A stretch of 64,000 nt of DNA from JBOFFC01 sp051648405 (GTDB taxonomy: Bacteria > Planctomycetota > Planctomycetia > Pirellulales > Lacipirellulaceae), in contig JBOFFC010000159.1 in NCBI GenBank assembly GCA_051648405.1, positions 124,001-188,000 of the forward strand, written 5' to 3'. Made by a program: the position numbers and the translations under genes. Positions 34,254-43,581 of this stretch are shown here, piece by piece. Positions within the stretch are counted from its first letter, which is position 1; every line of letters begins with the position of its first letter. Under the pieces are notes generated by a model that had not been told where the DNA came from, ran no database searches, and was given only the letters and a program-made list of their open reading frames with translations.

Positions 34254-35501
34254 CTAACCCTGCGTCGAGGAGGGTTTGTCGATCCCCTGGCGGCGGGCGC
34301 AGCGTTCCCACGACTCCTCGAGTCGCGTGGCAAGCCGGTCCCATCCGAAACGCTGGCTCACCAGTTGCTGGCCCTGCCGCGCCGACTGAGCCGCGGCCTG
34401 CGGCGCGCCGGCCCAGGCGACGATCGCGTCGGCCATCGACTCGGCGGAGTCGGCCGCAGCGTAGTGCTCGCCGGGGGTCAGCCCCAGCCCTTCGGCGCCG
34501 ACGGTCGTCGAGACGACGGGAGTCGCCGAGGCGAGCGCCTCGAGGATCTTGAGCCGCGAGCCCCCGCCGATCCGCAGCGGCACCGCCATCATGCCGGCCG
34601 TCGCCAGGTAGGGGGCGACCTCCGGAACGTCCGCGTGAAGCCGTGCCCAAGGGGCCTTCGCTAGCAGATCGGTCATCCAGCGCGGCGGGTTGCGACCGAC
34701 GACGACCAATCGAGCGCTCGGCGCGCGGGCGACGACACGGGGGAAGACCTCGCCCACGAGCATCCGCAGCCCGTCTTGGTTCGGTCGCCAGTCGAGGCTC
34801 CCGAGGAACAGCACGTCGGCCGGGTTGGGCGCCCGCCGGATCGCCGAGAAGCGTTCGACATCGACGCCGTTCTCGACGACGTCAACACGATCGACCCCCA
34901 TCCGGTCGCGCAGCAGTTGGGCGTCTTCCTCCGACACGGCCACCGTCCGCGTCGCAGCCGCGAAGGCGGCGCGCTCGAAGCGGTCGAAGCGCTTGCGCTG
35001 CAGGTCGATGTAAGCCCGGTGCAACGGGCGTGCTTCCGAGTCGCGGTAGCGCTCCCAGATCAGCGTATCGACGTTGTGCGCGACGGCCAGCGTGTTGACC
35101 CCCACCATCGGGGCGAGCATCAGCGCGTACGGGGACCACTCGAGCTGCCACACGTCGTTCGGCGTGGTCGCCGCGTAGCGCCGCAGCGCTTGCTCGAACC
35201 CCCGCCCGCGGTGCGCATCGACCGCAAACGGGGCCGCGCTGAGGACTAGATTCTTCGCCACCCGCGCGACGTAGGACGCCCCCTGCTTGCCGGGGACTGG
35301 GAGTCCGGCGAAGTGCGTCGCGACCCCGTGGTCGCCGAGGAACTCGCGCGCGGCGAGGGCCTCGGGCGAGTCGGGGGCGGCCCGCGAGTAGTAGGTGATG
35401 CTGTGGCGCTCGGCGAGCGGCAGCATCAGGTTCAGCGTCCGTAGACGCTTGCCCGAGTTCGCGGGATAGGTGACATCCCAGTCGACGACGACGGCCTTCA
35501 C
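34254..35501 (-). CDS. GT4-family glycosyltransferase
   Basis: A 415-residue glycosyltransferase starting at a GTG at 35501 (VKAVVVDWDVTYPANSGKRL), which overlaps the upstream stop by 4 nt. The donor domain reads VLFLGSLDWRPNQDGLRMLV, then IGGGSRLKILEALASATPVV and TTVGAEGLG. This resembles exopolysaccharide GT4 enzymes that use a P(A)NSG-type N-terminus. It is coupled with the GT4 before it and 3 nt ahead of the GT2 gene. Confidence 0.88.
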   Translation of the reverse strand: MKAVVVDWDVTYPANSGKRLRTLNLMLPLAERHSITYYSRAAPDSPEALAAREFLGDHGVATHFAGLPVPGKQGASYVARVAKNLVLSAAPFAVDAHRGRGFEQALRRYAATTPNDVWQLEWSPYALMLAPMVGVNTLAVAHNVDTLIWERYRDSEARPLHRAYIDLQRKRFDRFERAAFAAATRTVAVSEEDAQLLRDRMGVDRVDVVENGVDVERFSAIRRAPNPADVLFLGSLDWRPNQDGLRMLVGEVFPRVVARAPSARLVVVGRNPPRWMTDLLAKAPWARLHADVPEVAPYLATAGMMAVPLRIGGGSRLKILEALASATPVVSTTVGAEGLGLTPGEHYAAADSAESMADAIVAWAGAPQAAAQSARQGQQLVSQRFGWDRLATRLEESWERCARRQGIDKPSSTQG

Positions 35502-36649
35502 AGTCCCGCTCGCTCTGCGACCGGTGCGTCGCGACGCGTGGCGGCCCGTGGGGTCAGGTCCCGCTCGTACAGCTCGGCGTAGCGGTCGATGACGGCCCGG
35601 ACGTCGTACTGGCGTTCGACGAGCGCCCTGCCCGCTTCGGCCAGTCGCTCGCGACGCATGCCGTCGCGCAGCAAGCCGACGATCGCTGCCGACATCGCCG
35701 CCGGGTCGGCCGGGGGAACAAGCACCCCGGTTTCGTCGTCGCTGACCACCTCGGGGGTGCCACCGACGCTCGTCGCGACAACGGCAATCCGGGCGGCCAT
35801 CGCTTCGAGCAGCGTCAGCGAAACCCCTTCGGAGTCTGACGGCAGAACGAACAGCCGGGCTCCGGATAGCAACCCGGGGATGTCGCGGACGTGGCCCAAG
35901 AACTCGACTCGGTCGTCGATGCGCAACCGGCGGGTTTCCGCTTCGAGCTCCTTTCGACATGGCCCCTCTCCGGCGATCAAAGCGCGGAGGTTCGGCTCGT
36001 CGTCGGCCGCGATCGAGATCGCCTTCAGCAGCGTCGTCACCCCTTTCTCGGGACTCAGGCGCGCGATCGTCACGATCGGCCGATCGGCGAGCAGAGGGTC
36101 GTCCGTGGGTGGGTCGCTCGGAAAACGGTCGAGGTTCACCCCGTTGTGGATCGTCGTGGTCTTGTCCGCCGGCACGCCGTAGTCGCGGGCCACGGCGGCA
36201 GCGTCGTCCGACACGCAGACGAACCGCGACACGAGCCGCGACGCCGACGCGAACATCCACTGCTGGCGGGGCGACATCCCGAGCCCTTGCCCGTGCTGCG
36301 TGTGGATCACGCGGCGAACGCCGCTGATTCGCGCCGCGGGGGCCCCGTAGAGCAAGGCCCGGGCGTCGTGCGTGTGGACCACGTCGGCGCGTGTGTTCAA
36401 CAGGACCCGGCGCAACTGCCCCACGAGCCCCGGCCGGAAGCCGGTCGGGCGGTGGAGGCACACAACGGGGTAGCCGGTCGCTCGGATCTCGTCGGCGACG
36501 ACGCCTCCGTCACCGAGTGAAACGAACACCGGCGAGACCTTGCGGGGGTCGTTCACCCGCGCAAAGTCCAACAGCATCTTCTCCAGTCCCCCCACGTCGA
36601 GCCCGAACGTGACGTGGACGACCTTCAGAGGCAGCTCGGGCGAGTTCAT
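35498..36649 (-). CDS. GT4-family glycosyltransferase
   Basis: A 383-residue GT-B enzyme. The N-terminus is LKVVHVTFGLDVGGLEKMLL, with DVVHTHDARALLYGAPAA in the acceptor domain. The donor domain reads VTIARLSPEKGVTTLLKAIS, SDSEGVSLTLLEAMAARIAV and TSVGGTPEVVSDDETGVLV. The ATG at 36649 (MNSPELPLK) was preferred over an upstream start that adds 17 unpatterned residues. It follows the priming sugar transferase by 78 nt and probably adds the second sugar or a later one. Confidence 0.9.
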   Translation of the reverse strand: MNSPELPLKVVHVTFGLDVGGLEKMLLDFARVNDPRKVSPVFVSLGDGGVVADEIRATGYPVVCLHRPTGFRPGLVGQLRRVLLNTRADVVHTHDARALLYGAPAARISGVRRVIHTQHGQGLGMSPRQQWMFASASRLVSRFVCVSDDAAAVARDYGVPADKTTTIHNGVNLDRFPSDPPTDDPLLADRPIVTIARLSPEKGVTTLLKAISIAADDEPNLRALIAGEGPCRKELEAETRRLRIDDRVEFLGHVRDIPGLLSGARLFVLPSDSEGVSLTLLEAMAARIAVVATSVGGTPEVVSDDETGVLVPPADPAAMSAAIVGLLRDGMRRERLAEAGRALVERQYDVRAVIDRYAELYERDLTPRAATRRDAPVAERAGL

Positions 36650-36727
36650 GCACGGAGGCCCAGGGAGGTCGGAGGAAGAGATTCGGGAGTCGGGCGACAC
36701 GCCGGCGTCGCGGTCAATGCGCCGGGG

Positions 36728-37564
36728 TCAGCACGCGACCGCGGCGCTCGCAACGCGGCCGCGATCTCGACGCGCAGCGCTCGGCGTTGCTGAGTCAGCG
36801 GCTAGTGCGCGCACGCGCGGTATCCGACGCACCAACGCGAGGTTCGCAACCATCGCCCGCGGCATGCCGGTCATCTTTAGCAAGGTGCAGGCGACCAACC
36901 GGACGTCGAGCGACAGCGACGCCGTGTAGACGTACTCCAGGTCGAGCTCGAGCTTGCGCCGCACGCAGTCAGTCGTCGTGTCGGGCGCCAGGTTCACCTG
37001 GGCGAGGCCCGTCACGCCGGGGAGCACCGCCATTCGCTGGCCGTAGCCCGGGATCTGGACGGCTAGCTCGGCGGCGATCTCGGGGCGTTCCGGCCGCGGG
37101 CCGACAAACGCCATCTCGCCGCGGGCGATGTTCCAAAGCTGCGGAAGCTCGTCGAGGTGCAGGAGCCGGAGCCACTTGCCGATCGGCGTGACCCGCGGGT
37201 CGTTCGGCTCGGCCCAAACGGCGCCGGTGCCGTTCTCGGCATCGACCGTCATGGAGCGGAGCTTCAAGATCTCGAAGACGCGGCCGTTGCGGCCGAGCCG
37301 CCGCTGGCGATAGATCGCCGGCCCGCGCGAGGTGCCGCGCACGAGTAGCAGCAAGCCCAACATCACGGGGCTCAGCATTGCGAGAGCGACGGCGGCGACC
37401 GCCGGCTCGACCCAACGCCGCCGCACCGAAGCGTCGTACGCCGGCGCTAGGGCGTCGCCTTGCGTGGCGGTAGTCGAGGTCTGAAACGCTGCGGTGGGAA
37501 CGCTTCTGGGGATCGGGTCGATGACTCGGGGCTTAGGGCCCCGGTCGAGCAGGGAGGCACTCAT
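36728..37564 (-). CDS. Priming sugar transferase (WcaJ/PglC-type polyprenyl-phosphate glycosyl-1-phosphate transferase)
   Basis: A 278-residue protein with one membrane hairpin (VEPAVAAVALAMLSPVMLGL) and a C-terminal catalytic domain. Key motifs: RQRRLGRNGRVFEILKLRSM, then HLDELPQLWNIARGEMAFVG followed by PRPERPE, and LPGVTGLAQVN. The short N-terminus lacks the four-helix WcaJ N domain, so it is of the small, monotopic type. It transfers a sugar-1-phosphate to undecaprenyl phosphate and starts repeat-unit assembly. It heads the six-gene minus operon (PGT, GT4, GT4, GT2, flippase, deacetylase-like). Confidence 0.92.
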   Translation of the reverse strand: MSASLLDRGPKPRVIDPIPRSVPTAAFQTSTTATQGDALAPAYDASVRRRWVEPAVAAVALAMLSPVMLGLLLLVRGTSRGPAIYRQRRLGRNGRVFEILKLRSMTVDAENGTGAVWAEPNDPRVTPIGKWLRLLHLDELPQLWNIARGEMAFVGPRPERPEIAAELAVQIPGYGQRMAVLPGVTGLAQVNLAPDTTTDCVRRKLELDLEYVYTASLSLDVRLVACTLLKMTGMPRAMVANLALVRRIPRVRALAADSATPSAARRDRGRVASAAVAC

Positions 37565-38155
37565 GATTGGGAATCACCGGTAATAAAAATCAGGGATGGG
37601 AATGCTTCGAATAACTTCGCGCCACGCACCACCCTCGGGCTAGGAGGGTCGCGTTTCGGCGCACAGGGGAGTCGTCCGCCGAGCGATCGCTCAGCGGACT
37701 ACGCCTACAAAAAATGAGTCGGCTCACGCCGCCGCGGAGGGAACACACACACTCCGCGGACGGCACTGAGGTGGCCCGCGACGCGCACGCGTTGATGTTG
37801 GGGGGTTACGCGCCGCGGGGACAGCTCAAGCCCCACAGAACGCAGTGCCAACTTAGTCGATTGCGCAGGTCGTGCAAGGAAAAAGAGCCATCCGATCGGG
37901 AATTCCGCGGCGTCCCGCCAAGTCGTGCGCGGCGCCGCAGACCGGCGAGCTGCCTGCGGCGCCGGTCGTTCTGGGTGGGCAAAAGGCTCGCCGCGTTCGG
38001 GTGGCGCCTGGTGGCGAAGGGATGCGGGCAATGCTGGCGCCACTTGATGGCGAACCGCGTTTACGCCGAAACCGGTTACGACATCGAGTGCTGCGCCCTT
38101 CCCTTGTCCCGCGAAGGCGAGCGGAAGCGCTTCCCCCGGCGCGTTCGGAACCCGC
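37565..38155. promoter_or_regulatory. Long intergenic leader with several palindromes
   Basis: A 591-nt region between the divergent sugar-transferase gene (minus) and the TolC-like gene (plus). No open frame with a protein-like pattern was found on either strand. It holds three inverted repeats. One is a near-perfect 26-nt palindrome at 37674-37699 (GTCCGC, GAGCGATCGCTC, GCGGAC). The second is CCGCGGAG at 37732-37739 with CTCCGCGG at 37752-37759. The third has 10-bp arms GGCGCCGCAG at 37931-37940 and CTGCGGCGCC at 37954-37963. It probably holds both divergent promoters and regulator sites. I saw no JUMPstart sequence. Confidence 0.5.
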
Positions 38156-40159
38156 GTGTTGCCCCGCCTCGCCAAATCGATCCCGGCCACGTTTGTAGCC
38201 ATCCCGGCCGGGATGGTCGCGTTGTGCTTGATCTTGACCAGCCCGGCCCGTGCGGCGGCCGTCGAGGGGATATCGGGCCTCGAACTACGCCAACCGTTCG
38301 GGCCCGGGCTGATCCGACGCCTCCCCCCCGTCGAGCTGGAGTCTCCGACCGCAGAGCGTGTCGAAACCCCGTCGCCGGCCACCGAGACCCCCCGCGTGGC
38401 GATGGCGATCGTCGATCCGTTGATCGCCGACGGCGGAGCTCCTGCCGCCGCCGCGGAAGCCGAGGGGTTGATGCTCGGACCCGCCCACGGCTCCGCCCAT
38501 GGCCCCGCCTACAGCTCTGTCGGCGCCAAGGAGTCCCTCGAATCGCCGGAGCTCGAATCCCCCGCTCCGGCCCCGGCGGACCCTCGCCTGGCGATGCCCG
38601 AGGTGCTTCCGACAGAGCTCGACGGAGACGAGGCCACAGCCGAGGCGCCCCTCCCGTCGGTCGCCCCCGCTGTCGCCGAGCCCGCGGTCCGCCTGACGCT
38701 GCGCGAGGCAGTCCGGCTGGGGATGGCCAACAACCGTGACGTGGCGGTCGCCAAGGTGACCCCGGCGATCGACGCAACGAACATCGACACCGAGCGGGCG
38801 GCGTTCGACCCCCTCGCAGGCCTGTCGATCTACGGAGGCCAGGCTGACCGGCAGGCCCGGAGCCTGGTGCAGACGTTCGGCGAGTTCGCCGACGCGATCG
38901 AGACCGACTTCTTCCTGCCGCTCGACCGCCGCAACATGGCGTCGGTCCAGCAGCGGTTCCGCAGCGGCGGCGTGGTCGAGCTCGGGCTCTCGACCGATTA
39001 CCAACGGCTACAGCCCGAAGGGCCGCAGCTTCTCGTGAATCCCGGGTGGGACTCGGTCGCGAACGTACGCCTCTCGCAGCCCCTCGCCAGGGGCCGCGGG
39101 CGTGGCGTTAACGAAGCCCCGCTGCGGATCGCGCAGGCCGGCGCGCGCCGGTCGCAACACGAGTTCTGCGCCGAGCTGCGCCGCGCGGTGTTCGAGATCG
39201 ACCAGGCTTACTGGCGGCTCGCTGGCGCGCAACAGCGCGTGGCAGTCGCCAAGGACTTCCTCGCCAAAGCGCGAGCGTTCGACACCCAGGAGGAAGAGCG
39301 CCGCAAGTTAGGCCTCAGCGCGCGCCCCGAGCTCTTGCAGACCGGGGTCATCGTCCGCACGGCGATCACCACAGCGGGGCTCGCCGACCGCGACACGCGG
39401 ATCGCCGAGGTTCGGCTGCGGCGGTCGATGGGGTTGGCGATGGCGGGCTTGGGGCTGGCCGACCCGACGGATGGGGTGCTGCCGATAGAGGCGATGCTGC
39501 TCGAAGCGTTCCCCGCGGACAGCGACATGAACGAGACGACCGACGTCGCACTGGCGGTCCCTATCGCGTTGCGACGCCCCGAGCTCGAAGCGCAGCGGGC
39601 GCGGATCGACGCCGTCGAGCAGGCGATCATCGCGGCCCGCAACGGCTTGCAGCCCGACCTCCGCGCGCAGCTCGACTACGCGACGACGGGCCTCGACGAG
39701 CGGCTGAGTGGCTCGTTCGACACGCTCGGCCGCAACGAGTACAGCACCTGGGCCGCGGGGGTCGCCTGGGAGCGGCGGCTCGGCCTCCGGAGCGAGCAGG
39801 CAGACCTGCGACGGGCTCAGTTGTTGCTGGCGCGCGAAGCGGCCCGCGAGCGGCAGGTGGCCCACGACATCGTCGCCTCGCTCCGCGAAGCGGCCGCCGC
39901 GGTCGAGACGCTACGCGACCTGCTCGACGATCGGATCGACCTCGTGAAATCGACGCGGCAGCAGCTCGAGGTGTTCGACGAGCTCTACAACGAGAACGAG
40001 ACCTCGCTCTTCCAGAGGATCGAGATCCTCCGCGTTCTGGCCGCCGCCGAGCTCGACGTCGTCACCACCTGGACCGACTTGCAGCTCGCCCTCGCCGAGT
40101 GGCGGTACCAGCGGGGCGACAACTGCGCCCGATTCGGGATCGAAGTCGGGGAAGACTGA
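38156..40159 (+). CDS. TolC-family outer-membrane protein with long acidic/proline linker
   Basis: A 667-residue protein starting at GTG 38156. Residues 1-33 are a signal peptide (FVAIPAGMVALCLILTSPAR, then AAA). Residues about 35-170 are a low-complexity Pro/Glu/Ala segment. From about 175 the TolC pattern appears: RLTLREAVRLGMANNRDVAV, VRLSQPLARGRGRGVNEAPL, VFEIDQAYWRLAGAQQRVAV, with the second repeat ending in a coiled-coil-like hairpin (LRDLLDDRIDLVKSTRQQLE). It would form an outer-membrane/periplasmic channel. It is 315 nt upstream of the Wzz/GumC-like gene, and no Wza-type gene is nearby, so it may be the polysaccharide export channel. Confidence 0.85.
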   Translation: MLPRLAKSIPATFVAIPAGMVALCLILTSPARAAAVEGISGLELRQPFGPGLIRRLPPVELESPTAERVETPSPATETPRVAMAIVDPLIADGGAPAAAAEAEGLMLGPAHGSAHGPAYSSVGAKESLESPELESPAPAPADPRLAMPEVLPTELDGDEATAEAPLPSVAPAVAEPAVRLTLREAVRLGMANNRDVAVAKVTPAIDATNIDTERAAFDPLAGLSIYGGQADRQARSLVQTFGEFADAIETDFFLPLDRRNMASVQQRFRSGGVVELGLSTDYQRLQPEGPQLLVNPGWDSVANVRLSQPLARGRGRGVNEAPLRIAQAGARRSQHEFCAELRRAVFEIDQAYWRLAGAQQRVAVAKDFLAKARAFDTQEEERRKLGLSARPELLQTGVIVRTAITTAGLADRDTRIAEVRLRRSMGLAMAGLGLADPTDGVLPIEAMLLEAFPADSDMNETTDVALAVPIALRRPELEAQRARIDAVEQAIIAARNGLQPDLRAQLDYATTGLDERLSGSFDTLGRNEYSTWAAGVAWERRLGLRSEQADLRRAQLLLAREAARERQVAHDIVASLREAAAAVETLRDLLDDRIDLVKSTRQQLEVFDELYNENETSLFQRIEILRVLAAAELDVVTTWTDLQLALAEWRYQRGDNCARFGIEVGED

Positions 40160-40474
40160 GTCCCCGACCGACGGCCCTTCGTGCGGCAAGCCGCCGCAGT
40201 CGGCGTGGCGCGGGGCGGGGTAGCTCGCCGATCGGACGCCGCGGACCGGATTCCCCGCCGCAACCGGTCTAGCTTCGCGCGGCGTAGCCCAAAGGGCGCA
40301 GGGGGCGGGTTCCGGGGGCATCCGAATCGCTTGACCGCGGGGGGGGCGTGATTACGCTTCAAGCACCCTCCTTCTCGCCGCGCCAGGTGTCCGGCCCGCC
40401 GCGTCGCCCCCCCTCCGCCTCGTCGCACCCCCTCCGCCTCGTGGCCCGCGCCGAACGTCGCGGGCGAACGTTCC
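40160..40474. promoter_or_regulatory. Intergenic region with a weak promoter-like sequence
   Basis: A 315-nt gap ahead of the Wzz/GumC-like gene. It contains TTGACC at 40331-40336 and, 16 nt later, TACGCT, a possible sigma-70-type promoter separated from the gene by more than 100 nt. A G-run (eight G) lies in the spacer. Nothing else is supported. Confidence 0.25.
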
Positions 40475-42583
40475 ATGGACCACTCACCGAATCGTGCTTC
40501 GGGATCGCTCGTGCAGGCCGCGCTACGCGGCGTTGCGCGAAACCGGGCGTGGCTGGTGGTGTCGTCCGTGCTTGGCGTCGCCGCCGGGGGGCTCGCCGCT
40601 GCGGTCCTCGGGACTGACAAGCACACGGTCGATGGGAAGATGCTCTACAGCCCGAGCCGGGCAACCGCCCCGTACTACGAGTCCCCTCCGCTCGGGAACT
40701 TGGTCCAGCTCATCAAGACGCCGCAGCTCGCCGAGCGTCTGAAGAAGGACTGCCAGCTCGGCGAGGGGCTGTTCGAGATCAACCAGTTCGCACGGCTCGA
40801 CGTCGGAGGGGACTCGACCCTAATCGCGCGCGTTACCCGTAAGAGCGAGAGCGAAGCGAAGCAGATCGTCGAGCGCCTGATGGAGCTCGCCGAGGAATCG
40901 GCGCGTGACATCCGGCGGCGCTCGGTTCAGCGGGTCCTGATCGACCTCGAGAGCGAAGAAGCGGCGGCTCGGCAGACCTACGCCTCGGCGCGTGACAAGT
41001 TCCAGCATTACCTGGAAGAGAACGGCGTCCCGAGTCCCGCGGCGCTCGAGTCGGAGACCACCGCGCTACAGCTTTCGGCGAACGAGTACGAGATCGAGGC
41101 CGAATTGGCGCGCGTCGATCGGACGGCCAGCGAGGCGCAGCGCGACCGGTTGATGGAGGCGCTGGTCGGGGAAGCGCCCGCCGAAGGCCCTCAAGAGGGG
41201 GGCGTCGAGCGGGCCGGCTTTGAAGGGGCGTCCGATGAGGACAACGCCCAACGGGGCGGTTCTGGTCGCCAAAGCGCCGTGGCGCTGCTGGACGCGAACC
41301 GCCGCGACGAGCTCTCCGATCGGATCCGACGCGAGCAGGAGGTCGCCACCTACAAAGTTCAGCGCGAGAACAAGCAGAAAGAGCTCGAACGGGCGGAGCG
41401 TTTGTTTTCCCGGCAACTGATCGGCGAAGCGGCGCTCGAGCGGATTCGCGGCGAAGTTCAACTGCTTGAAGCGCAGCGGGGTCCGGGCATCGAGCAGATG
41501 CAACGAGAGCTCGAAGCGATCAACGAACGCCTCGCGAGCCGCCGCCGGCGCGGCGCCGATGGGTCCGTGACAACGGCCAGCGCCCTGACCAGCGAGCCGA
41601 GCCCCGTCGAGCAGACGCTGGCGCTACTGGACGGAGGCGCCGCCGGCGCGAAGTACAAGGCCGAGCGGCTCGGTGACGCACTCGAGGTCAAACGCGAACA
41701 GATCGACGACATCGCCGCGGTCGTCAAGAACGCCGAGCCGTTCCGTCAGGACGTCGCCGTCGCCGAGGCCGAGTGGCGCCGCGTCGAAACGATCCGCAAC
41801 CAGTTCCGGCAGGCCGAGCACGCGACGGGGGGCGAGCTGTCGGTCGTCCACCACGCCACGCCGGTGATCGGCGGCCAGTCGTCGAACGCCCCCAAGGTGT
41901 TCGGCGCCGTGGCCCTGCTTACCGGCCTGTTGCTCACCGCCCCGTCGCTGCTGCGGGAGGTGCGCGGCGCCCTCCGCGAGCGTCGCGCTGTCGCCCCGGC
42001 GACCAACCTCCCCTTGCTGGCGCGGATCGACAGTTCGACGGGCGGCGATTCGGCCCGGCAGGCGCTCGTAAACGAAGCCTACGGGCTGCTGGCGCTTCGG
42101 ATGCAGCGGACCCTTGGCGAAGGCGCGCCGTGCGTGGTCCTCGCCGGTGTCGAGTCAGAAGACGCGGCGCGCGAGGCGGCCGTTGGCGTCGCCAACAGCC
42201 TCGCTCGGGGTGGCGCGGCCGTGACGCTGGTGGACCTCGCCGCGAGCGCTCCCGTCGTCGGGCCTCCGGCCAACCTCGGACTGCGACCCGAAGTGACGGT
42301 CTCGGCCGCGTTGGAGTTCTTTACGCCGGCCGGTGAGCTCGTCGCCCCGGCGCGTCTCGAGCAGGAGATCGCTTCGCTCCGCTCAGGGGACGCTGCGGTC
42401 GTTGTGGTTGCGCCGACGGTCGCCGATCGGCTGTTCGTCGAGTCGCTCGCCTGCCACGCCGACGGTCTCGCGCTCGTGACGAGCGGCGAACCGTGCAACG
42501 GCAACGACATCCGCGCTGCAATCGACGGCGTGATGGAAGTCGGCGGGCGAGTGCTCGGCGTCATCGAGCTGAGGCGCGGTTGA
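40475..42583 (+). CDS. Wzz/GumC-like polysaccharide co-polymerase with degenerate BY-kinase half
   Basis: A 702-residue inner-membrane protein. A first helix at about 24-46 (RAWLVVSSVLGVAAGGLAAA) opens a large periplasmic region with long coiled coils (about 120-450). A second helix lies at about 473-492 (VFGAVALLTGLLLTAPSLL). The C-terminal part has the shape of a CpsD/BY-kinase (VNEAYGLLALRMQR; VVLAGVESEDAAREAAVGVA), but the Walker A position reads GVESEDAAREAA instead of a GxGKS/T loop. No C-terminal tyrosine cluster is visible. It therefore probably controls chain length without kinase activity. It overlaps the next gene by 4 nt. Confidence 0.85.
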   Translation: MDHSPNRASGSLVQAALRGVARNRAWLVVSSVLGVAAGGLAAAVLGTDKHTVDGKMLYSPSRATAPYYESPPLGNLVQLIKTPQLAERLKKDCQLGEGLFEINQFARLDVGGDSTLIARVTRKSESEAKQIVERLMELAEESARDIRRRSVQRVLIDLESEEAAARQTYASARDKFQHYLEENGVPSPAALESETTALQLSANEYEIEAELARVDRTASEAQRDRLMEALVGEAPAEGPQEGGVERAGFEGASDEDNAQRGGSGRQSAVALLDANRRDELSDRIRREQEVATYKVQRENKQKELERAERLFSRQLIGEAALERIRGEVQLLEAQRGPGIEQMQRELEAINERLASRRRRGADGSVTTASALTSEPSPVEQTLALLDGGAAGAKYKAERLGDALEVKREQIDDIAAVVKNAEPFRQDVAVAEAEWRRVETIRNQFRQAEHATGGELSVVHHATPVIGGQSSNAPKVFGAVALLTGLLLTAPSLLREVRGALRERRAVAPATNLPLLARIDSSTGGDSARQALVNEAYGLLALRMQRTLGEGAPCVVLAGVESEDAAREAAVGVANSLARGGAAVTLVDLAASAPVVGPPANLGLRPEVTVSAALEFFTPAGELVAPARLEQEIASLRSGDAAVVVVAPTVADRLFVESLACHADGLALVTSGEPCNGNDIRAAIDGVMEVGGRVLGVIELRRG

Positions 42584-43548
42584 GGCGCAAGCAAGCCGCC
42601 GGTACAGCCTGTGGCTTCGGTGCGCGCCGGCTTGACGCGTTCACGCTCGTCGAGCTCCTCGTCGTGATCGCGATCATCGCGATCCTCGTCGGCCTTCTGT
42701 TGCCGGCCGTGCAGTCGGCGCGCGAGGCCGCGCGGCGATCGACGTGCCAGGTCAACCTGCGGCAACTCGCGCTCGCGTCCCTCGCCCACCACGACACGAG
42801 TGGACGCCTCCCCAGCGGCGGTTGGGGCTTCGCTTGGACCGGCGACCCCGACCGGGGAGTCGGCGACGATCAACCGGGCGGCTGGGTCTACGCGCTCCTT
42901 CCGCAGCTCGAACAGCAAGCGCTCGCCGACGTCGGTCGCGGGCTGGCCGGTGCGCCGAAGCGCGCGGCGCTCGCATCGCTCGCCCAGGCGCCGCTCGGCG
43001 TGATCCAGTGCCCCAGCCGCCGCGCGGTCGCCCTCTACCCGTACACCGGGACGGTGCCGGTGCGCAACGCCGACGCCGCGGCCGAAGTCGCCAAGAGCGA
43101 CTACGCGGCGAGCGCCGGCGACACCGTCGTGCGGATCGAGGGGCCCGCGACCCTCGCCGACGGCGACGCCGGCGCGTTCGACTGGACCCCCGCCAAGGTT
43201 GCTAACGGCGCGATCACTCCCCGTAGGAGCGCTCGCCTCGCCGACCTGTCCGACGGCGCTTCGAAGACCTACCTCGCGGGGGAGAAGCGGTGCCTCGTCA
43301 GCGGGCACGACTGGGGGGACGACCAACACGCCTACCTGGGTCACGGGACCGACAACGCCCGCACCGCCTCGGAGGCGTTCCCCCCGGCGCTCGACGGGCT
43401 GGACCCGCTCGACAAGAGTTTCGGCAGCGCCCACCCCGCGGGGGTTCACTTCGCGCTGGCCGACGGGTCGGTGATGCTGGTCCCCTACGACGTCGATCTC
43501 GGCGTCTTCCGGCGGATGGCCAACCGATCCGACGGCGAATCCCGCTGA
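42580..43548 (+). CDS. DUF1559 pilin-like planctomycete protein
   Basis: A 322-residue protein with a class III signal: an Arg-rich leader ending RRLDA, then FTLVELLVVIAIIAILVGLL with Glu5. LPAVQSAREAARRSTC is the DUF1559 hallmark, and the C-terminal VHFALADGSVMLV is the usual end motif. Many paralogues exist in planctomycetes; the role is unclear. The start is a TTG at 42580 overlapping the Wzz-like stop (TTGA). A later alternative start is not visible. The overlap places this gene in the polysaccharide operon, which is unusual for the family. Confidence 0.85.
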   Translation: MRRKQAAGTACGFGARRLDAFTLVELLVVIAIIAILVGLLLPAVQSAREAARRSTCQVNLRQLALASLAHHDTSGRLPSGGWGFAWTGDPDRGVGDDQPGGWVYALLPQLEQQALADVGRGLAGAPKRAALASLAQAPLGVIQCPSRRAVALYPYTGTVPVRNADAAAEVAKSDYAASAGDTVVRIEGPATLADGDAGAFDWTPAKVANGAITPRRSARLADLSDGASKTYLAGEKRCLVSGHDWGDDQHAYLGHGTDNARTASEAFPPALDGLDPLDKSFGSAHPAGVHFALADGSVMLVPYDVDLGVFRRMANRSDGESR

Positions 43549-43581
43549 TTCCCGCCTCGACACTCCCACTGAGTTCCGCTC

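Noticed and set aside
37565..38155. JUMPstart/ops element upstream of polysaccharide genes
   Set aside because: No match to the ops core sequence was found on either strand.
37705..38382. Open frames of over 200 codons in the divergent leader
   Set aside because: Arg/Pro-rich, no start signals or family pattern, and they run across strong palindromes and into the TolC-like gene.
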